A DNA stretch of 64,000 nucleotides from G958295645 sp965242735 (GTDB taxonomy: Bacteria > Gemmatimonadota > Gemmatimonadetes > Longimicrobiales > Gaopeijiaceae). Each line of letters opens with the position of its first letter. Within the stretch, counting starts at the first letter, position 1. Positions 52,894 through 62,340 of the stretch are shown one piece after another. Under the pieces are notes generated by a model. It did not search any database. It was given only the letters and a program-made list of their open reading frames with translations, and was not told the origin of the DNA. Made by a program: the position numbers and the translations under genes. The DNA is taken from NCBI GenBank assembly GCA_965242735.1, contig OZ251497.1, positions 1,302,001 to 1,366,000 on the forward strand, given 5' to 3'.

Positions 52894-55305
52894 CTACAGA
52901 ATCGAGTCCAGCGTCAGGTGCACGCGGAACCCCGGATCGGGACCGTTGAGGCCGCGGGCGACGTCGAAGCGCACCAGTCCGTCCAGGAGGCTGACCCCGA
53001 GGCCGACGCCGTAGAGCAGGTCGCCGGCGTCGAAGTCCGAGCGCGCGCCCGCCCAGGCCGCGTCGGCGAAGACCGCGCCCGCCACCGCGTGATACGTGCG
53101 GGCCACTTCCAGTCTTCCCCGAAGGAACGATCCGCCCGAAGCCGCCCCGCGCGGCTGGCCTCGGATCGTCGGCGGGCCGCCCACCACGAAGCGGCGCTGG
53201 ACCGGCGCCCGTCCCCAGGTCGTGCCGCCGCCCGCCTCGACGCCGAGCCGCCATGCGCTCCACTCGCCGCCCGACAGCGGCACGGCCACCCGCGCCACGG
53301 CGCTTGCGTCGGCGTACCGGGCGCTCCCGTCTCCACCCTCGGCCGCGCTCCGCCACGCGGCGGCCCGCACCTGCACTTCCAGTCCAATCTGCGCCGCCGT
53401 GGGATCGCCTCCCCACCACGGCGCCAGCCGCAGGTCCGCGCCCGCCTCGTCCACTTCGTCCGCCGCCGGGTTGGGCCGAAACGTCCACCCGTCACGAAAC
53501 GCCGTGAACAGCGCGAAGTCCGTCTCCGTCGCGACCGCCCAGTGGCGCTCCGCGTACGCGCGCGCCGCAAACCAGTCGCGCTCCATCGACGGAGGCCGCC
53601 ACGTCAGCGCGACGCCGCCCGCGCGGTAGTAGTCGCCTTCGTCCCGGCCCCGGAAGAGGGCGTTCATGGAGTTGCGCAGGCCGAAGTAGTCTCCCTCCCT
53701 GTCGGTGGCGCGCAGCTCGTAGTGGAGATCGAGCGACAGCCTTCGCAGCACGGTCGAGCGCTCGATCCTCACCTGGACGTCGGGCCTCAGGTTCGCCAGT
53801 CCCATCACCCCCTCGGCCTCGACCGCGAACCGCCGGCCCAAGTCCGCCGAGAAGGAGCCGCCCGCGGCGAGTCCTTCCACGCGGTTGTAGCGGATCCCGC
53901 TTCCGCCGAGCCAGCCGAGCCCCGCCGACCACGGCGTCCGCTCGATCGGGCTGGCGGGCAGCTGCGCCAAGCTGCGCAGGTCGGCTTCCAGCTCGGCTTC
54001 CGACGCGAACCCGGCCGCTTCGTCCCAGATGGGGGGCGGCAGATGCGGGCTGTCGTCCACCCGGGATCGGTCCGAAGGCGCCATCAGCAGAGACTGGCGG
54101 GCGCGGGCGGCCTCTTCCGACCCGTCCACGGGCTCGTAGGCCGTTCCGTCCTCCGCCAGCAGCTCCCCGATGAACCGCATCGCCTCGGCCCGGCTTGCGA
54201 AGTGCACCTCCTCGAGCCCGCTCCCCGCGCCGCCCGCGGCCGCCGCCTCGTCCCCCATGTCCTCCTCCGCCGCCATGTCCGCCTCCGTCGTCACCGACTC
54301 CATCCGGTAGGACATGTCCATGACGACCGGAAACTTGAGCACGCCCGCCGCCGCTTCCCCTTCGATTCTCATGCTGCGGGGCAACCACACGTCGAAGTTC
54401 CAAAGCCCGTAGTCCACCGCGATCAACTGGAGATCGAAGGTCCACGGCTTGAACGCGCCGGGAACGAAGCGAAACGTGCCCTCGTCCTCTTCCCGCTGCA
54501 GCTCGGGCACGTCGCGGACGGCGTCGAAGCGGCGGCTCAGGCCGTAGACGGCCCTCACCAGCGCGCCGGACTCCGGTTCGATCCACAGAACGCCGGCGAT
54601 TCGATGGACGTCGGCTTCGCGAGGCAGCACGTCGAGCCGTACCACCGACAGACTGCGCCCGTCGGGGAGCGACAGCGTCAGCGTGTCTCCGCTGCGGAAC
54701 TGGTAGTGCTCGCTTGCGCGCGCGGCCAGCGGGTGCTCGACCCAGAAGGCGTTGTCGGTCTCGTCGTCGCCCAGGTCGTCGGTGTCCGTGCGGAAGAAGT
54801 ATTCGTCGTCGCCGTCTTCGCCCCCGATGCCGAACGAGAGCCGGTCGCCGCCGGGCTCGAACGGCCGGTCGAAGGGCAGGTCGTCCAGCCAGTCCAGGTC
54901 GCCCTCGCGCATGGCGATGGCGCGGCCCGGATAGCGCGTGCGGTTGCCCAGCACCTGCACGATGGGATCGTGGTCGCGGTCCCAGAAGGCCCTCAGGGCC
55001 GCCTCGCTGCGGTACAGCACGCGATCCTTGAGCGGCGTGCGAAGCGACGCGGCGATGCGTTGCTTGATCAGCGCCGTGTAGCGCACGACGGATTCGTCCA
55101 GCGACCGCCAGTTGGCTGCGGCGGCCGCGTGAAGCCGCCGAGCGGCGGGGTCGAGGAAGGCCGTCGAGTCGTGCAACGCCGTGGAGTCGGCGGTGCGGGC
55201 GCGATCCGCCATTGCCGCGTTCGACTGGGCGGCCGCGCCGGGAAGTCCAGGTCCCGCCAGGAGAGCGGCGGCGACCGCCAGGAGAGATGCGGCCCAGCCT
55301 CGCAT
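52894..55305 (-). CDS. Omp85/surface-antigen-like outer-membrane barrel protein
   Basis: The 803-residue protein starts at 55305 with a signal peptide (MRGWAASLLAVAAALLAG, cut near GAAAQ). The middle has a beta-rich domain with YRSEAALRAFWDRDHDP, LLPREADVHRIAGVLWIEPESG-like strands and YGLWNFDVWLPRSMRIEGEA, close in style to DUF5686/BamA-associated regions. The last 300 residues are barrel strands ending in FVVGGPPTIRGQP and SFLRGRLEVARTYH, which is the Omp85 (surface antigen) pattern with the G-x-x-x-x-R-G motif, then a final strand FRVHLTLDSIL. Role in outer-membrane assembly or export is inferred. An acidic, Ala/Glu-rich insertion sits in the centre. Confidence 0.78.
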   Translation of the reverse strand: MRGWAASLLAVAAALLAGPGLPGAAAQSNAAMADRARTADSTALHDSTAFLDPAARRLHAAAAANWRSLDESVVRYTALIKQRIAASLRTPLKDRVLYRSEAALRAFWDRDHDPIVQVLGNRTRYPGRAIAMREGDLDWLDDLPFDRPFEPGGDRLSFGIGGEDGDDEYFFRTDTDDLGDDETDNAFWVEHPLAARASEHYQFRSGDTLTLSLPDGRSLSVVRLDVLPREADVHRIAGVLWIEPESGALVRAVYGLSRRFDAVRDVPELQREEDEGTFRFVPGAFKPWTFDLQLIAVDYGLWNFDVWLPRSMRIEGEAAAGVLKFPVVMDMSYRMESVTTEADMAAEEDMGDEAAAAGGAGSGLEEVHFASRAEAMRFIGELLAEDGTAYEPVDGSEEAARARQSLLMAPSDRSRVDDSPHLPPPIWDEAAGFASEAELEADLRSLAQLPASPIERTPWSAGLGWLGGSGIRYNRVEGLAAGGSFSADLGRRFAVEAEGVMGLANLRPDVQVRIERSTVLRRLSLDLHYELRATDREGDYFGLRNSMNALFRGRDEGDYYRAGGVALTWRPPSMERDWFAARAYAERHWAVATETDFALFTAFRDGWTFRPNPAADEVDEAGADLRLAPWWGGDPTAAQIGLEVQVRAAAWRSAAEGGDGSARYADASAVARVAVPLSGGEWSAWRLGVEAGGGTTWGRAPVQRRFVVGGPPTIRGQPRGAASGGSFLRGRLEVARTYHAVAGAVFADAAWAGARSDFDAGDLLYGVGLGVSLLDGLVRFDVARGLNGPDPGFRVHLTLDSIL

Positions 55306-55460
55306 CGTCGAGAGGCGCGCAAGCCGCCCCGGCGCCGCCGAGGGCCGCGCCACGCGATCCCTTGGCCGCTTTCGACGAGCCTCGATGTGTCGGTGAATCG
55401 GACAATACGCGCACATTTCGGCCCGCCTGTGCTGGATTTTCGGACGCCGTCCCGGCATCG

Positions 55461-56828
55461 TCACGAGCCCGCGCCGCCTCTGCGCCTGTCCGGCGCGCCG
55501 CGCACGAACCGCGCCTCGCGAAACTCGTCCCAGTCCAGGTAGCGCCAAGCGCTCGGATCGTCCGCAGGCTCACCGTCCGGGAGCACGAACACGCCGCGGC
55601 TGTCCCAGTCCACGTCGCCCGATCCCTCCAGCTCGAAGGCCCGGCCGTCCGCCAGCGTCACGACGGCGCCCGCGACGGCCCGCTCGATCCGCGCGACCTG
55701 GCCGAACTCGATGGAGAACTTCACGCCCCGCGACTCCCCGTGCAGGAGTTCCCAGGACCATTCGTGCTCGGCGTCCCACCGCAGCAGGCCCGAGAGCGTG
55801 TCGCCGTCCTGGGTCTCGACCGTCCCCGCCAAGCGCCAGGCGCTCTCGAAGTCCCCGTGCGCCGCAGGTCTCGCCGGCGGCTCCAGGCGCAGCGCGTCGA
55901 ATTCTTCCCACTCCACCTCCACCATGCCCAACGCCGCATCGAAGATCCGCACGCCCCGGTTGCGCCGGTCCACGTCGTTCGATCCCGAGAGCGCAAGCGC
56001 GTCGCCCGAAGCGAGCTCGACCCAGGCCTCCCCGCCGCGTTGCTCGATGCGCCCGATGTCGTCGAACCGGATTTCCCTGTCCTTTCGCTCTTCGTCCGTC
56101 CCGTCCAACACTTCCGACCCCAGGACTTCGTCCGAATCCCATGCGACGTAGCCCGTGAAGGAACGCCCGAAGCGGTCGTCCACCGTGCCATGCAGCCTGC
56201 GCGCGCGCGCCGTGGCAGCCGCGGGCGGCGAGAAGAATTCGACGCGGCGCAAGTCGGCCCAGGCGACGTCCCGTTCGCCTGCCCGCCGGTCGAAGACGGT
56301 GAGCGCGCCGCGCGTCCCGGTCGGCCGCCGAATGCGCACGACCGGACCGTCAAGACCGCCGTCGGCCCCACGCAGCTTCAGCGCGGCATGGCCGTCCGCG
56401 AGCGCCTCGACCTCGGCCAGCCTGCCGAACCGGACGCCTGCCCGGCTCGCGAGCGGAAAGTCCGGGTCCTCTTCGTCCCAGGAGACGCGATGCCCCTTGA
56501 CCACGATCGCGCGCACCGGCGGCGTGCCTCCAGTGGCCGCCAGCCAAGCCTGGTAGAACTCCGGCGCGACGATCCGGTCGCCCTCCAGAAAGTCCATCCA
56601 TCCGGCGCCGTCGGGTCCATCCCGGCCGTGCCAGACGACGAAGCCCTCGTACCGCTCGCCGTCCGCCGTGTGGACCCGCCCCCAAAGCCGGCCCTGGTCC
56701 AACTCGTGCGTGGGTAGCGGCTCGGCGTCCATGTCGGGCTCCTGCGCGGCGGCGGCGGGGGCCCATGCGGCCAGCGTGAGTGCGGACCGGACGAGCAGAG
56801 AGCGGAATCGGCGTGGTAGGCTGGCCAT
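55461..56828 (-). CDS. Secreted protein with three related beta repeats
   Basis: A 455-residue product with a Sec signal (MASLPRRFRSLLVRSALTLA, cut near AAAAQ). Three stretches look alike: GRVHTADGERYEGFVVWHGRD, GTVDDRFGRSFTGYVAWDSDE and GTVETQDGDTLSGLLRWDAEH. Each is followed by a region with VEFGxxxRIE-like strand and an L-GSNDVDxRNRGVxIFD or GSGDVDWDSRGVFV closing. So it is made of three copies of about 110-130 residues, and is of unknown function. The ATG at 56828 was chosen over a TTG at 56843 because it starts the signal better. I do not recognise the family. Confidence 0.72.
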   Translation of the reverse strand: MASLPRRFRSLLVRSALTLAAWAPAAAAQEPDMDAEPLPTHELDQGRLWGRVHTADGERYEGFVVWHGRDGPDGAGWMDFLEGDRIVAPEFYQAWLAATGGTPPVRAIVVKGHRVSWDEEDPDFPLASRAGVRFGRLAEVEALADGHAALKLRGADGGLDGPVVRIRRPTGTRGALTVFDRRAGERDVAWADLRRVEFFSPPAAATARARRLHGTVDDRFGRSFTGYVAWDSDEVLGSEVLDGTDEERKDREIRFDDIGRIEQRGGEAWVELASGDALALSGSNDVDRRNRGVRIFDAALGMVEVEWEEFDALRLEPPARPAAHGDFESAWRLAGTVETQDGDTLSGLLRWDAEHEWSWELLHGESRGVKFSIEFGQVARIERAVAGAVVTLADGRAFELEGSGDVDWDSRGVFVLPDGEPADDPSAWRYLDWDEFREARFVRGAPDRRRGGAGS

Positions 56829-57251
56829 GGGCGGACGGACCAAGGGCGATGAGCGGCGGGCGGATGAAGGGCGACGAACGCTGGGGGACGGAGCGGCGAA
56901 CGGCGCGCAAGACGAACGCCGAGGGGCCTCTGGTCACTTACGTCGGGGCCGCCTGCACAGTTTCGGCGTTCGGGGGGTGCGACATGGCGCCGCGCCATGC
57001 CCGACCGCGCCGCGATCTCCGCGCGGGCCGGTACGTCCTCGACATCGACGGGCATAGTCGCCAGCTTGCCAGAGCGACGGCCCATCGCATAGCATCCGAT
57101 GCATGCTCGCACGCGCGAGCCGGACAGGGGGGGGGCTCGGGGCTCTGGACGCTGGCCCCGCGCCCGGCCGTGCTGAAGCGTGCTCGAGGCGTGCGGGCCG
57201 GACAGCGGGCCGGCCGGTGCACGACCAAGTCGCGACGGGAAGGCAAGGGAC
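56829..57251. other. Divergent intergenic region with poly-G run
   Basis: About 420 bases with no supported gene. A run of nine G occurs at 57127-57135. Promoters for both flanking genes should lie here, but no convincing box or hairpin is visible. Confidence 0.5.
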
Positions 57252-58481
57252 ATGTACGCAAAGACGACTTTGCGGCGGATCGGTGAGGATGCGGGCCGCG
57301 ACAGGGCAATCCGCGCCGTCCGGGCTCGCTGGCCGGGCCTTGGGCTGCCGATTGCGGCCGGCCTTGCCACGTTGGCGGCGTGCGGGCCGGGCGCCGTCGG
57401 CGTGGGGACGGGCTCCTTTGCGGACGGAACTTGCGTCATTCCCGAGATCGAGGCCCGCGACGGCAGCCTGCGCATCGAGCACGAGACGCGGCTGGGCGGG
57501 GAGGGCGACGGTCCGGGCCTGCTGACCGACGTGAGCGGCATGACGAACGCCGTCCGCGACGGCCAGGGCCGCTACTGGCTCGGGCAGGGCGACGCCGTGG
57601 CGGTGTTCGGTGCGGACGGAGCGTACGTCGGCGCGGTGGGCCGGCGGGGCCAAGGACCGTTGGAATTCTTCCGGACTTGGCCGTTCCACGTCGACGCCAT
57701 GAAACGCGTCCACGTGCTGGACCCCGCCAACCTGCGCGTGACGCTGGTGCACGAAGACCTTGCCACGGCGACGCAAGTCTCCCTTCCGGTCCCGGCCTTC
57801 AGGATGAAGGCGTTGGACGACGGGCTGCGCTACGTCTTCGCCGGTTGGGTGCCTACGGGCGACCATGCGGGCCAGCCCGTTCACGTGGTGGAGGACGGGC
57901 AGGTCGTGGCGTCCTTCGGCACGGAGCCGGGCGACATGTCGGTGCCGCCGCTGGACGCAATGACGGCCCAGTGGAAGATTCTGGCCATAGACGATTCCGG
58001 CGCCGTGTTCGTCGGAGCCGACCGCGAGTACTTCGTGGAAGCATGGGCGGAGGACGGGCGGCGGCTCGGGCGGCTCCGAGGCCCTGCCATGGACAACGGA
58101 CCGCGGCGCCCTGGATGGAGCGACGACAATCCGCCCCCGCACCGGGTTCGCGACATTCGCGTGGGGCGCGACGGCCTGCTCTGGATGATCTTGGAATACC
58201 GGCGGCCCGATTGGAGAGAAGGCGTCGTCGAGCGCGTCGGCGCGGACGGCTCGGTCGCGCTCACCGTGCCCAGCTACGACGACCAGAAGATATATCGCTA
58301 CCGCATCGACGTCATCGACTTGGCGGCGTGCAACGCGATTGCGTCGCAGTGGGTGGCCGACGCCAACATCATCGGATACTTCGTGATCGGCGGGGACGGC
58401 CGAGCGACGGTGACGGAACTCCTGTACGGCGACGCGGGCGACCCGCTCGTCGGCGTCCGAAGCATCGCCTTGGCTCGCTGA
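57252..58481 (+). CDS. 6-bladed beta-propeller lipoprotein
   Basis: The start ATG at 57252 follows AAGGCAAGG. The 409-residue protein has a long basic N-region and lipobox LATLAAC at about residue 38-44. Propeller landmarks are GMTNAVRDGQGRYWLGQGD, GRRGQGPLEFFRTWP, DAMKRVHVLDPANLRVTLVHED and VRDIRVGRDGLLWMILEYRR. It belongs to the same broad family as the other four propeller proteins here, but it is the most diverged. Function is unknown. Its stop is 4 bases from the end of the convergent PD-(D/E)XK gene. Confidence 0.8.
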   Translation: MYAKTTLRRIGEDAGRDRAIRAVRARWPGLGLPIAAGLATLAACGPGAVGVGTGSFADGTCVIPEIEARDGSLRIEHETRLGGEGDGPGLLTDVSGMTNAVRDGQGRYWLGQGDAVAVFGADGAYVGAVGRRGQGPLEFFRTWPFHVDAMKRVHVLDPANLRVTLVHEDLATATQVSLPVPAFRMKALDDGLRYVFAGWVPTGDHAGQPVHVVEDGQVVASFGTEPGDMSVPPLDAMTAQWKILAIDDSGAVFVGADREYFVEAWAEDGRRLGRLRGPAMDNGPRRPGWSDDNPPPHRVRDIRVGRDGLLWMILEYRRPDWREGVVERVGADGSVALTVPSYDDQKIYRYRIDVIDLAACNAIASQWVADANIIGYFVIGGDGRATVTELLYGDAGDPLVGVRSIALAR

Positions 58482-58485
58482 CGGC

Positions 58486-59088
58486 TCACGTCGGCTCGCC
58501 CATGGACCGTGTCGCTCTTCGTCCAGGGACGACTTCAATGGCCAGGAGATCCTCTGCCGAAACGGAACGCCCCACTATGGTCTTCACAGAAATACCTTTG
58601 TGTTTGGTGATGCTCGAATGCATTCCTGTGTCTGTTCGCGTGCGCTCCTTGTCGAATCTGGCGCTGTCCTTCTCAGCCAGGAGAATGTAGCGAAGAGAAA
58701 TCGGCATCTTCAGCTCGGATTCGCATTCGCAAATCGATTGAAGATATTTTGCTACAGGAATCGACCGGCGCAACTGTTCCTCGGCGCCCACCGCATTCGA
58801 AAGAGATTTTTTCATTTCGATGAGTACGATCCATGTTTGTTGATCACCGTTGATCGCCAAGAGATAGTCGCAAATCTTTCTCCGTTTGCCATCCTTGATG
58901 CCTTTCAGATGTTGCAAACGGCCGATGCGAACAACGGTACATGACGGCGTCAATCCGTCAATTCGGACGTTCATCTCAGCGTCGCACTCTCGCAACAACA
59001 GTTCGCCTTGTCTTTCATCGGGAGACTCCCACAAGTCGTCGCGGACGACGACACGAAGCAAACTGGCAAGCGTTGATGTCTCCGTCAT
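58486..59088 (-). CDS. PD-(D/E)XK-like protein paired with AAA ATPase
   Basis: A 200-residue protein with no named family that I can identify. The core KICDYLLAINGD, then WIVLIEMKKSLSNAVGAEEQL, has the D ... E-x-K spacing and alternating strands of a PD-(D/E)XK nuclease, and the preceding GELLLRECDAEM could give the helix-1 Glu. Its ATG follows the stop of the upstream ATPase with no gap at all (TAA then ATG). The DNA is AT-rich compared with its neighbours, suggesting transfer. The likely role is effector of a two-gene defence module, with the ATPase as sensor. That is inference from gene pairing; nuclease activity is not proven. Confidence 0.72.
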   Translation of the reverse strand: MTETSTLASLLRVVVRDDLWESPDERQGELLLRECDAEMNVRIDGLTPSCTVVRIGRLQHLKGIKDGKRRKICDYLLAINGDQQTWIVLIEMKKSLSNAVGAEEQLRRSIPVAKYLQSICECESELKMPISLRYILLAEKDSARFDKERTRTDTGMHSSITKHKGISVKTIVGRSVSAEDLLAIEVVPGRRATRSMGEPT

Positions 59089-60516
59089 TTATTCTGATTT
59101 CGTGGCTCGCACAGCAGCTGCCAGTGTTCTCGACGTCCGATTAATGTCGTCGATCGTGTCGTCGAAGGTCGGCATGTTGATTCCAAATTCATCCACGGCT
59201 GCTGGAAGCAATTGGTTCTTTTCTGCCACGTAAGCGCGCACGGATGACGCTTTCAGGCAATCTGCGGCCACGTACTGCAGATCGTTCATAGTGTCGTCGT
59301 CTTGCTTAATGTGACTCAGCATGATCAGATTGTTGAGTTCCTTGACGACGTAATCGCTGTGAGTTGTGATCAATACCCTGATTCCCGCGTGCACGAACCG
59401 GGCGAGCATCCGTGCGAGGAATATCTGATTTCGCGTGTCCAAATGACTTTCGGGCTCATCGATGATCAACAAGTCGTTCTTGGTTGCTTGGTGACGAAGA
59501 TAAAAATACAGATCTGTCAGACCGCGAGCCGAAGACGATGCGAGATGTAATGGAATGTCGAATCGTCTTTTTCCGCGAGTCTTGGAACGAAATGCAATGA
59601 CGTCTCGCGATGCTTTATAATAACCCCCCATGATGTCTTTGATGTCTTCGAACAGTTTGTCGTTTGCGAGTGGGCCTTTGTTTTTTTGCAAGTCATATAT
59701 GCTTCTTGTATAATCAATATTGTCCTTGATCGGTTGTGCGTATCGGCTGGTAGTTTTGTCGATCAACAAATATGGATCTCGGCTGGATCGATCTCTTTCG
59801 CTTCCTAGCTTTTGAAGAAAATCGACAAGCTGGCTTTTCGTAAAGTCGAGCTCCTTGTAGAACAGGGATATCCCGAAGCGCTCGGCCGAGACAATGAAGG
59901 GGCGAGGAAAATCGGAGCAAAGAAACCGAAACAAGCATCTTCGAACATTTGCGAGAAGATTGTGGAAGGAGATGCGGTGGAATGCTGGGTGCTCAATGTC
60001 CGTAGCCAAGACGAGAGCCTGGCCATCGTAGTGCATCGAAATCCTTCGATGGGAGCGAGCCGGAAATCCTGCTGTGCAAGGCTGCGAGACGACTTCTCCC
60101 GAATCGAAATCGACAGACATTCGGGCGTCTTCAAAGGCTTCCGACGTGGAACTGAAGACTGTGGGCAAGGTCATCTCCGAGAAACCGCGGGCGAACATGT
60201 CGACGGTCTGATGGCGTGCCTCGGCCAGTTGCTTGGGCGTCATGGGCAGGCTGGCACGACCCGAAGCCGCGAGCGTCTCTGCGATGAGGTGCAGGGGCAA
60301 GCGCGACAGCGGATTATCGGGGTCGGTGGCCGGCGCAGCGTGGACGGCATCCGAAAAGGGCCAAGCCTGCAAGTGCTTGAGGAAGCCGTAGAGCGCATAG
60401 ACGAGATAAGTCTTCCCCGTATTGTTGCGACCGGCAACGATCGTGAGATCGCCCAAGGCGATTTCGGCGTGGTCGACAGGACCGATGTTTTCGAAGCGAA
60501 ACGTCATGGGCGCCAT
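59089..60516 (-). CDS. AAA (OLD/RecF-like) ATPase of a two-gene module
   Basis: The 475-residue ATPase opens with FRFENIGPVDHAEIALGDLT, Walker A GRNNTGKT at about residues 30-37, and ends with a strong Walker B LLIIDEPESHLDTRNQIF. A switch His follows in VLITTHSDYVVKELNNLIML. The middle 250 residues are variable and lower in complexity than usual, with many Phe, Ser and Lys. This is the AAA_21/OLD-like ATPase that partners many effectors. It directly precedes the PD-(D/E)XK gene. GC is down to about 40% over 59641-59700 by hand count, the lowest patch I found in the window. Start at 60516 or 60507 (second Met). Confidence 0.83.
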   Translation of the reverse strand: MAPMTFRFENIGPVDHAEIALGDLTIVAGRNNTGKTYLVYALYGFLKHLQAWPFSDAVHAAPATDPDNPLSRLPLHLIAETLAASGRASLPMTPKQLAEARHQTVDMFARGFSEMTLPTVFSSTSEAFEDARMSVDFDSGEVVSQPCTAGFPARSHRRISMHYDGQALVLATDIEHPAFHRISFHNLLANVRRCLFRFLCSDFPRPFIVSAERFGISLFYKELDFTKSQLVDFLQKLGSERDRSSRDPYLLIDKTTSRYAQPIKDNIDYTRSIYDLQKNKGPLANDKLFEDIKDIMGGYYKASRDVIAFRSKTRGKRRFDIPLHLASSSARGLTDLYFYLRHQATKNDLLIIDEPESHLDTRNQIFLARMLARFVHAGIRVLITTHSDYVVKELNNLIMLSHIKQDDDTMNDLQYVAADCLKASSVRAYVAEKNQLLPAAVDEFGINMPTFDDTIDDINRTSRTLAAAVRATKSE

Positions 60517-60693
60517 GCGCGGGGCAAGAGGTCGGAGGGGGGGTGACGGCCGAGTGGTTGATTATGGGCAGGAGGGCAACGCGTGTCAAGGCGGCGTTGC
60601 CGGGGGCGGCCGAACCGGATCGGCTTGCGCGGGGGGATCAACGCTTGCCCGAAAGGGATGGCAGGCGGAGCCCCGTCCCCCCGCGGCCGGCCG

Positions 60694-61755
60694 TCAGTGC
60701 CCGTGGCCCAGCGGTGCGAAGGACTTCTGCCATCCGATCATCAGGGTCCAGTCGGTCTGGAGCTGGGGTCCGTCGAGGTTCTGGTAGAGGGGCAAGGTCC
60801 ACTCCGCCGCGATTCGGTGGCCCTTCAGCGGTCCGTCGGGGAAGTAGACGTTGAGGCCGACCGGCAGATCGACGCGCGTGGCGCCGCGGAGGTCGGCCCT
60901 CACGGTGGGAGCCATCATCGGGTTGCCGTAGGCGGCGTCGGCGCCGGAGTAGTTGCCGAAGCGTTGCGCCAGGACGCGGAGCGACAGGCTGATCTGGTCC
61001 GACGGCCTCGCCGCGAACCAGCCCGTGGCCTCGGCGCCGTGTCCCTTGCGGTACCCTCGGGCGTTTTCGCCCAGGCGGAAGAGGCCCGACGCTTGGAGGC
61101 CCCACGACGTGCGCTCTCCCATTCCCAGCACCGTGAGGCCGGGCTTGGCGTCCCACGTGCCGGAGCCGAGCTGCATGGGATAGGGCATCTGGACGGCCCG
61201 GCCCATGCTCATGGGATTGGGCCCGGTCTCCTCGACGGAACCGGCGGGAATGCCGACGCCGAGGTTCAGGTGCGCGCGAACCGACCCGGCGCCCTTCAGC
61301 CGCACCATGGCCGTGACGGCGGCGTCGCCGAGGCCGGAGGAGCTGGCGTCGAAGCTGCCGCCCGCCCGCGTGACGTGGCTCATCGACCGGCGGGTCCAGT
61401 TCAGCATGGCCATGAGGGTCAGCGCGTCGCTGGGGGCGTACATGAGGCCCGCCATGTGCATGTCCATGGTCATTTCGGTCGGCGAGACCATGAAGCTCGC
61501 CAGCACGTCTTGGGCGGAGAGTTCGTCCGTGCCGGTCCGGTTGCCCGCCATCGTCATGCGCATGAGCCGGTAGGAGACCATGAACTCGCCCTTGGAATGC
61601 GTGTGCTCCGCCATGACGCCGATGGGAGCGTGCCCGTCGGGCCGGGAAGCGGTCCACTCGTACTGGGCCGCGCCGCGCTGGGCGGAGCCGTGCAACGTTG
61701 CCAGAACGGCAACCGAAATCAGCGCGCCGGGGCGCGCGTTCGTCCTGAATTCCAT
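60694..61755 (-). CDS. Met-rich exported outer-membrane barrel protein
   Basis: A 353-residue protein with a signal peptide (cut near GAAQ) and alternating beta-strands to the end, GWQKSFAPLGHGH, as in outer-membrane pore or transporter families (MetA-pathway/'transporter' type). Met is frequent in surface-type loops: LMRMTMAGN, MTMDMHMAGLMY, LMAMLNW, PMSMGR. Such Met clusters are common in copper-handling proteins. AAGGAAA precedes the ATG directly. It follows a His/Cys-rich gene by 75 bases on the same strand, and both would fit export of copper or another soft metal. No direct proof. Confidence 0.7.
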   Translation of the reverse strand: MEFRTNARPGALISVAVLATLHGSAQRGAAQYEWTASRPDGHAPIGVMAEHTHSKGEFMVSYRLMRMTMAGNRTGTDELSAQDVLASFMVSPTEMTMDMHMAGLMYAPSDALTLMAMLNWTRRSMSHVTRAGGSFDASSSGLGDAAVTAMVRLKGAGSVRAHLNLGVGIPAGSVEETGPNPMSMGRAVQMPYPMQLGSGTWDAKPGLTVLGMGERTSWGLQASGLFRLGENARGYRKGHGAEATGWFAARPSDQISLSLRVLAQRFGNYSGADAAYGNPMMAPTVRADLRGATRVDLPVGLNVYFPDGPLKGHRIAAEWTLPLYQNLDGPQLQTDWTLMIGWQKSFAPLGHGH

Positions 61756-61830
61756 TTTCCTTCGTCCTTGTCTGATGGGCTTTCGGCGCGAAGCGACTGG
61801 ACTTGCGCGACCTGCTTGCGAAAGGGGCCG

Positions 61831-62340
61831 TCAGGACGAAGGAGGGGCGTTGGCGAGAGGCAGGAAGTAGGGAAGGAAACGGGACGGCGCGGGACGGGCG
61901 GAGGGCGCGGCCGTCCGCGTGACGCGGGTCCACAACCACTCGCGGTCCTTGCCTTCGGCGAGCGCCGGGGACGAGGGGCTTCCGGCGGTCGGGCACCAGC
62001 CGTCGCAGGTGCAAGACGGGTCGCTGTCGTCGCGGTGGCCGTCGTCGGGTGCCTGGGGAGATGTGTCGGCGTGGTGGTGTCCCTCGGGCGCCTGGGAGGA
62101 AGCGTGGGCGTGCCGCCCGGTTGGTGCGGTCCCGCGGTGCGCTTCGTGGCCGCCGCGGGCGCCTGCGTTTCCGGCGTGGTGGTGGCACCCGAACATGGCG
62201 GCCCCGGGCGCCGTCGCCGGCACGACGAGCAACGCCGCAACGGCCACCGCCAAGCGCCACCCCGTCAGGGTCGCCACCCGGCGAGTCTTCGGCGCACGCT
62301 CCAGGGAGGCCCGCTGGCGGAGTCGCGTCCGGGCGCTCAT
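61831..62340 (-). CDS. His-rich exported protein, possibly metal-binding
   Basis: A 169-residue frame with a basic start and a hydrophobic helix (LAVAVAALLVVPATAPGAAMF). A His-rich part follows (GCHHHAGNAG, GRHAHAS, EGHHHADTS, DDGHRDD) and then CTCDGWCPTAG. The His clusters and the CxCxxxC site suggest metal binding, and the layout recalls small DUF2946-type proteins. Low-complexity His-rich DNA can give false frames, but the frame is continuous with the helix and lies just upstream of the Met-rich barrel gene. No good Shine-Dalgarno is visible before the ATG at 62340. Confidence 0.55.
   Translation of the reverse strand: MSARTRLRQRASLERAPKTRRVATLTGWRLAVAVAALLVVPATAPGAAMFGCHHHAGNAGARGGHEAHRGTAPTGRHAHASSQAPEGHHHADTSPQAPDDGHRDDSDPSCTCDGWCPTAGSPSSPALAEGKDREWLWTRVTRTAAPSARPAPSRFLPYFLPLANAPPSS

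Noticed and set aside
57127..57135. Poly-G run as phase-variable switch
   Set aside because: It lies outside any supported frame and about 115 bases before the next start; nothing shows an effect.
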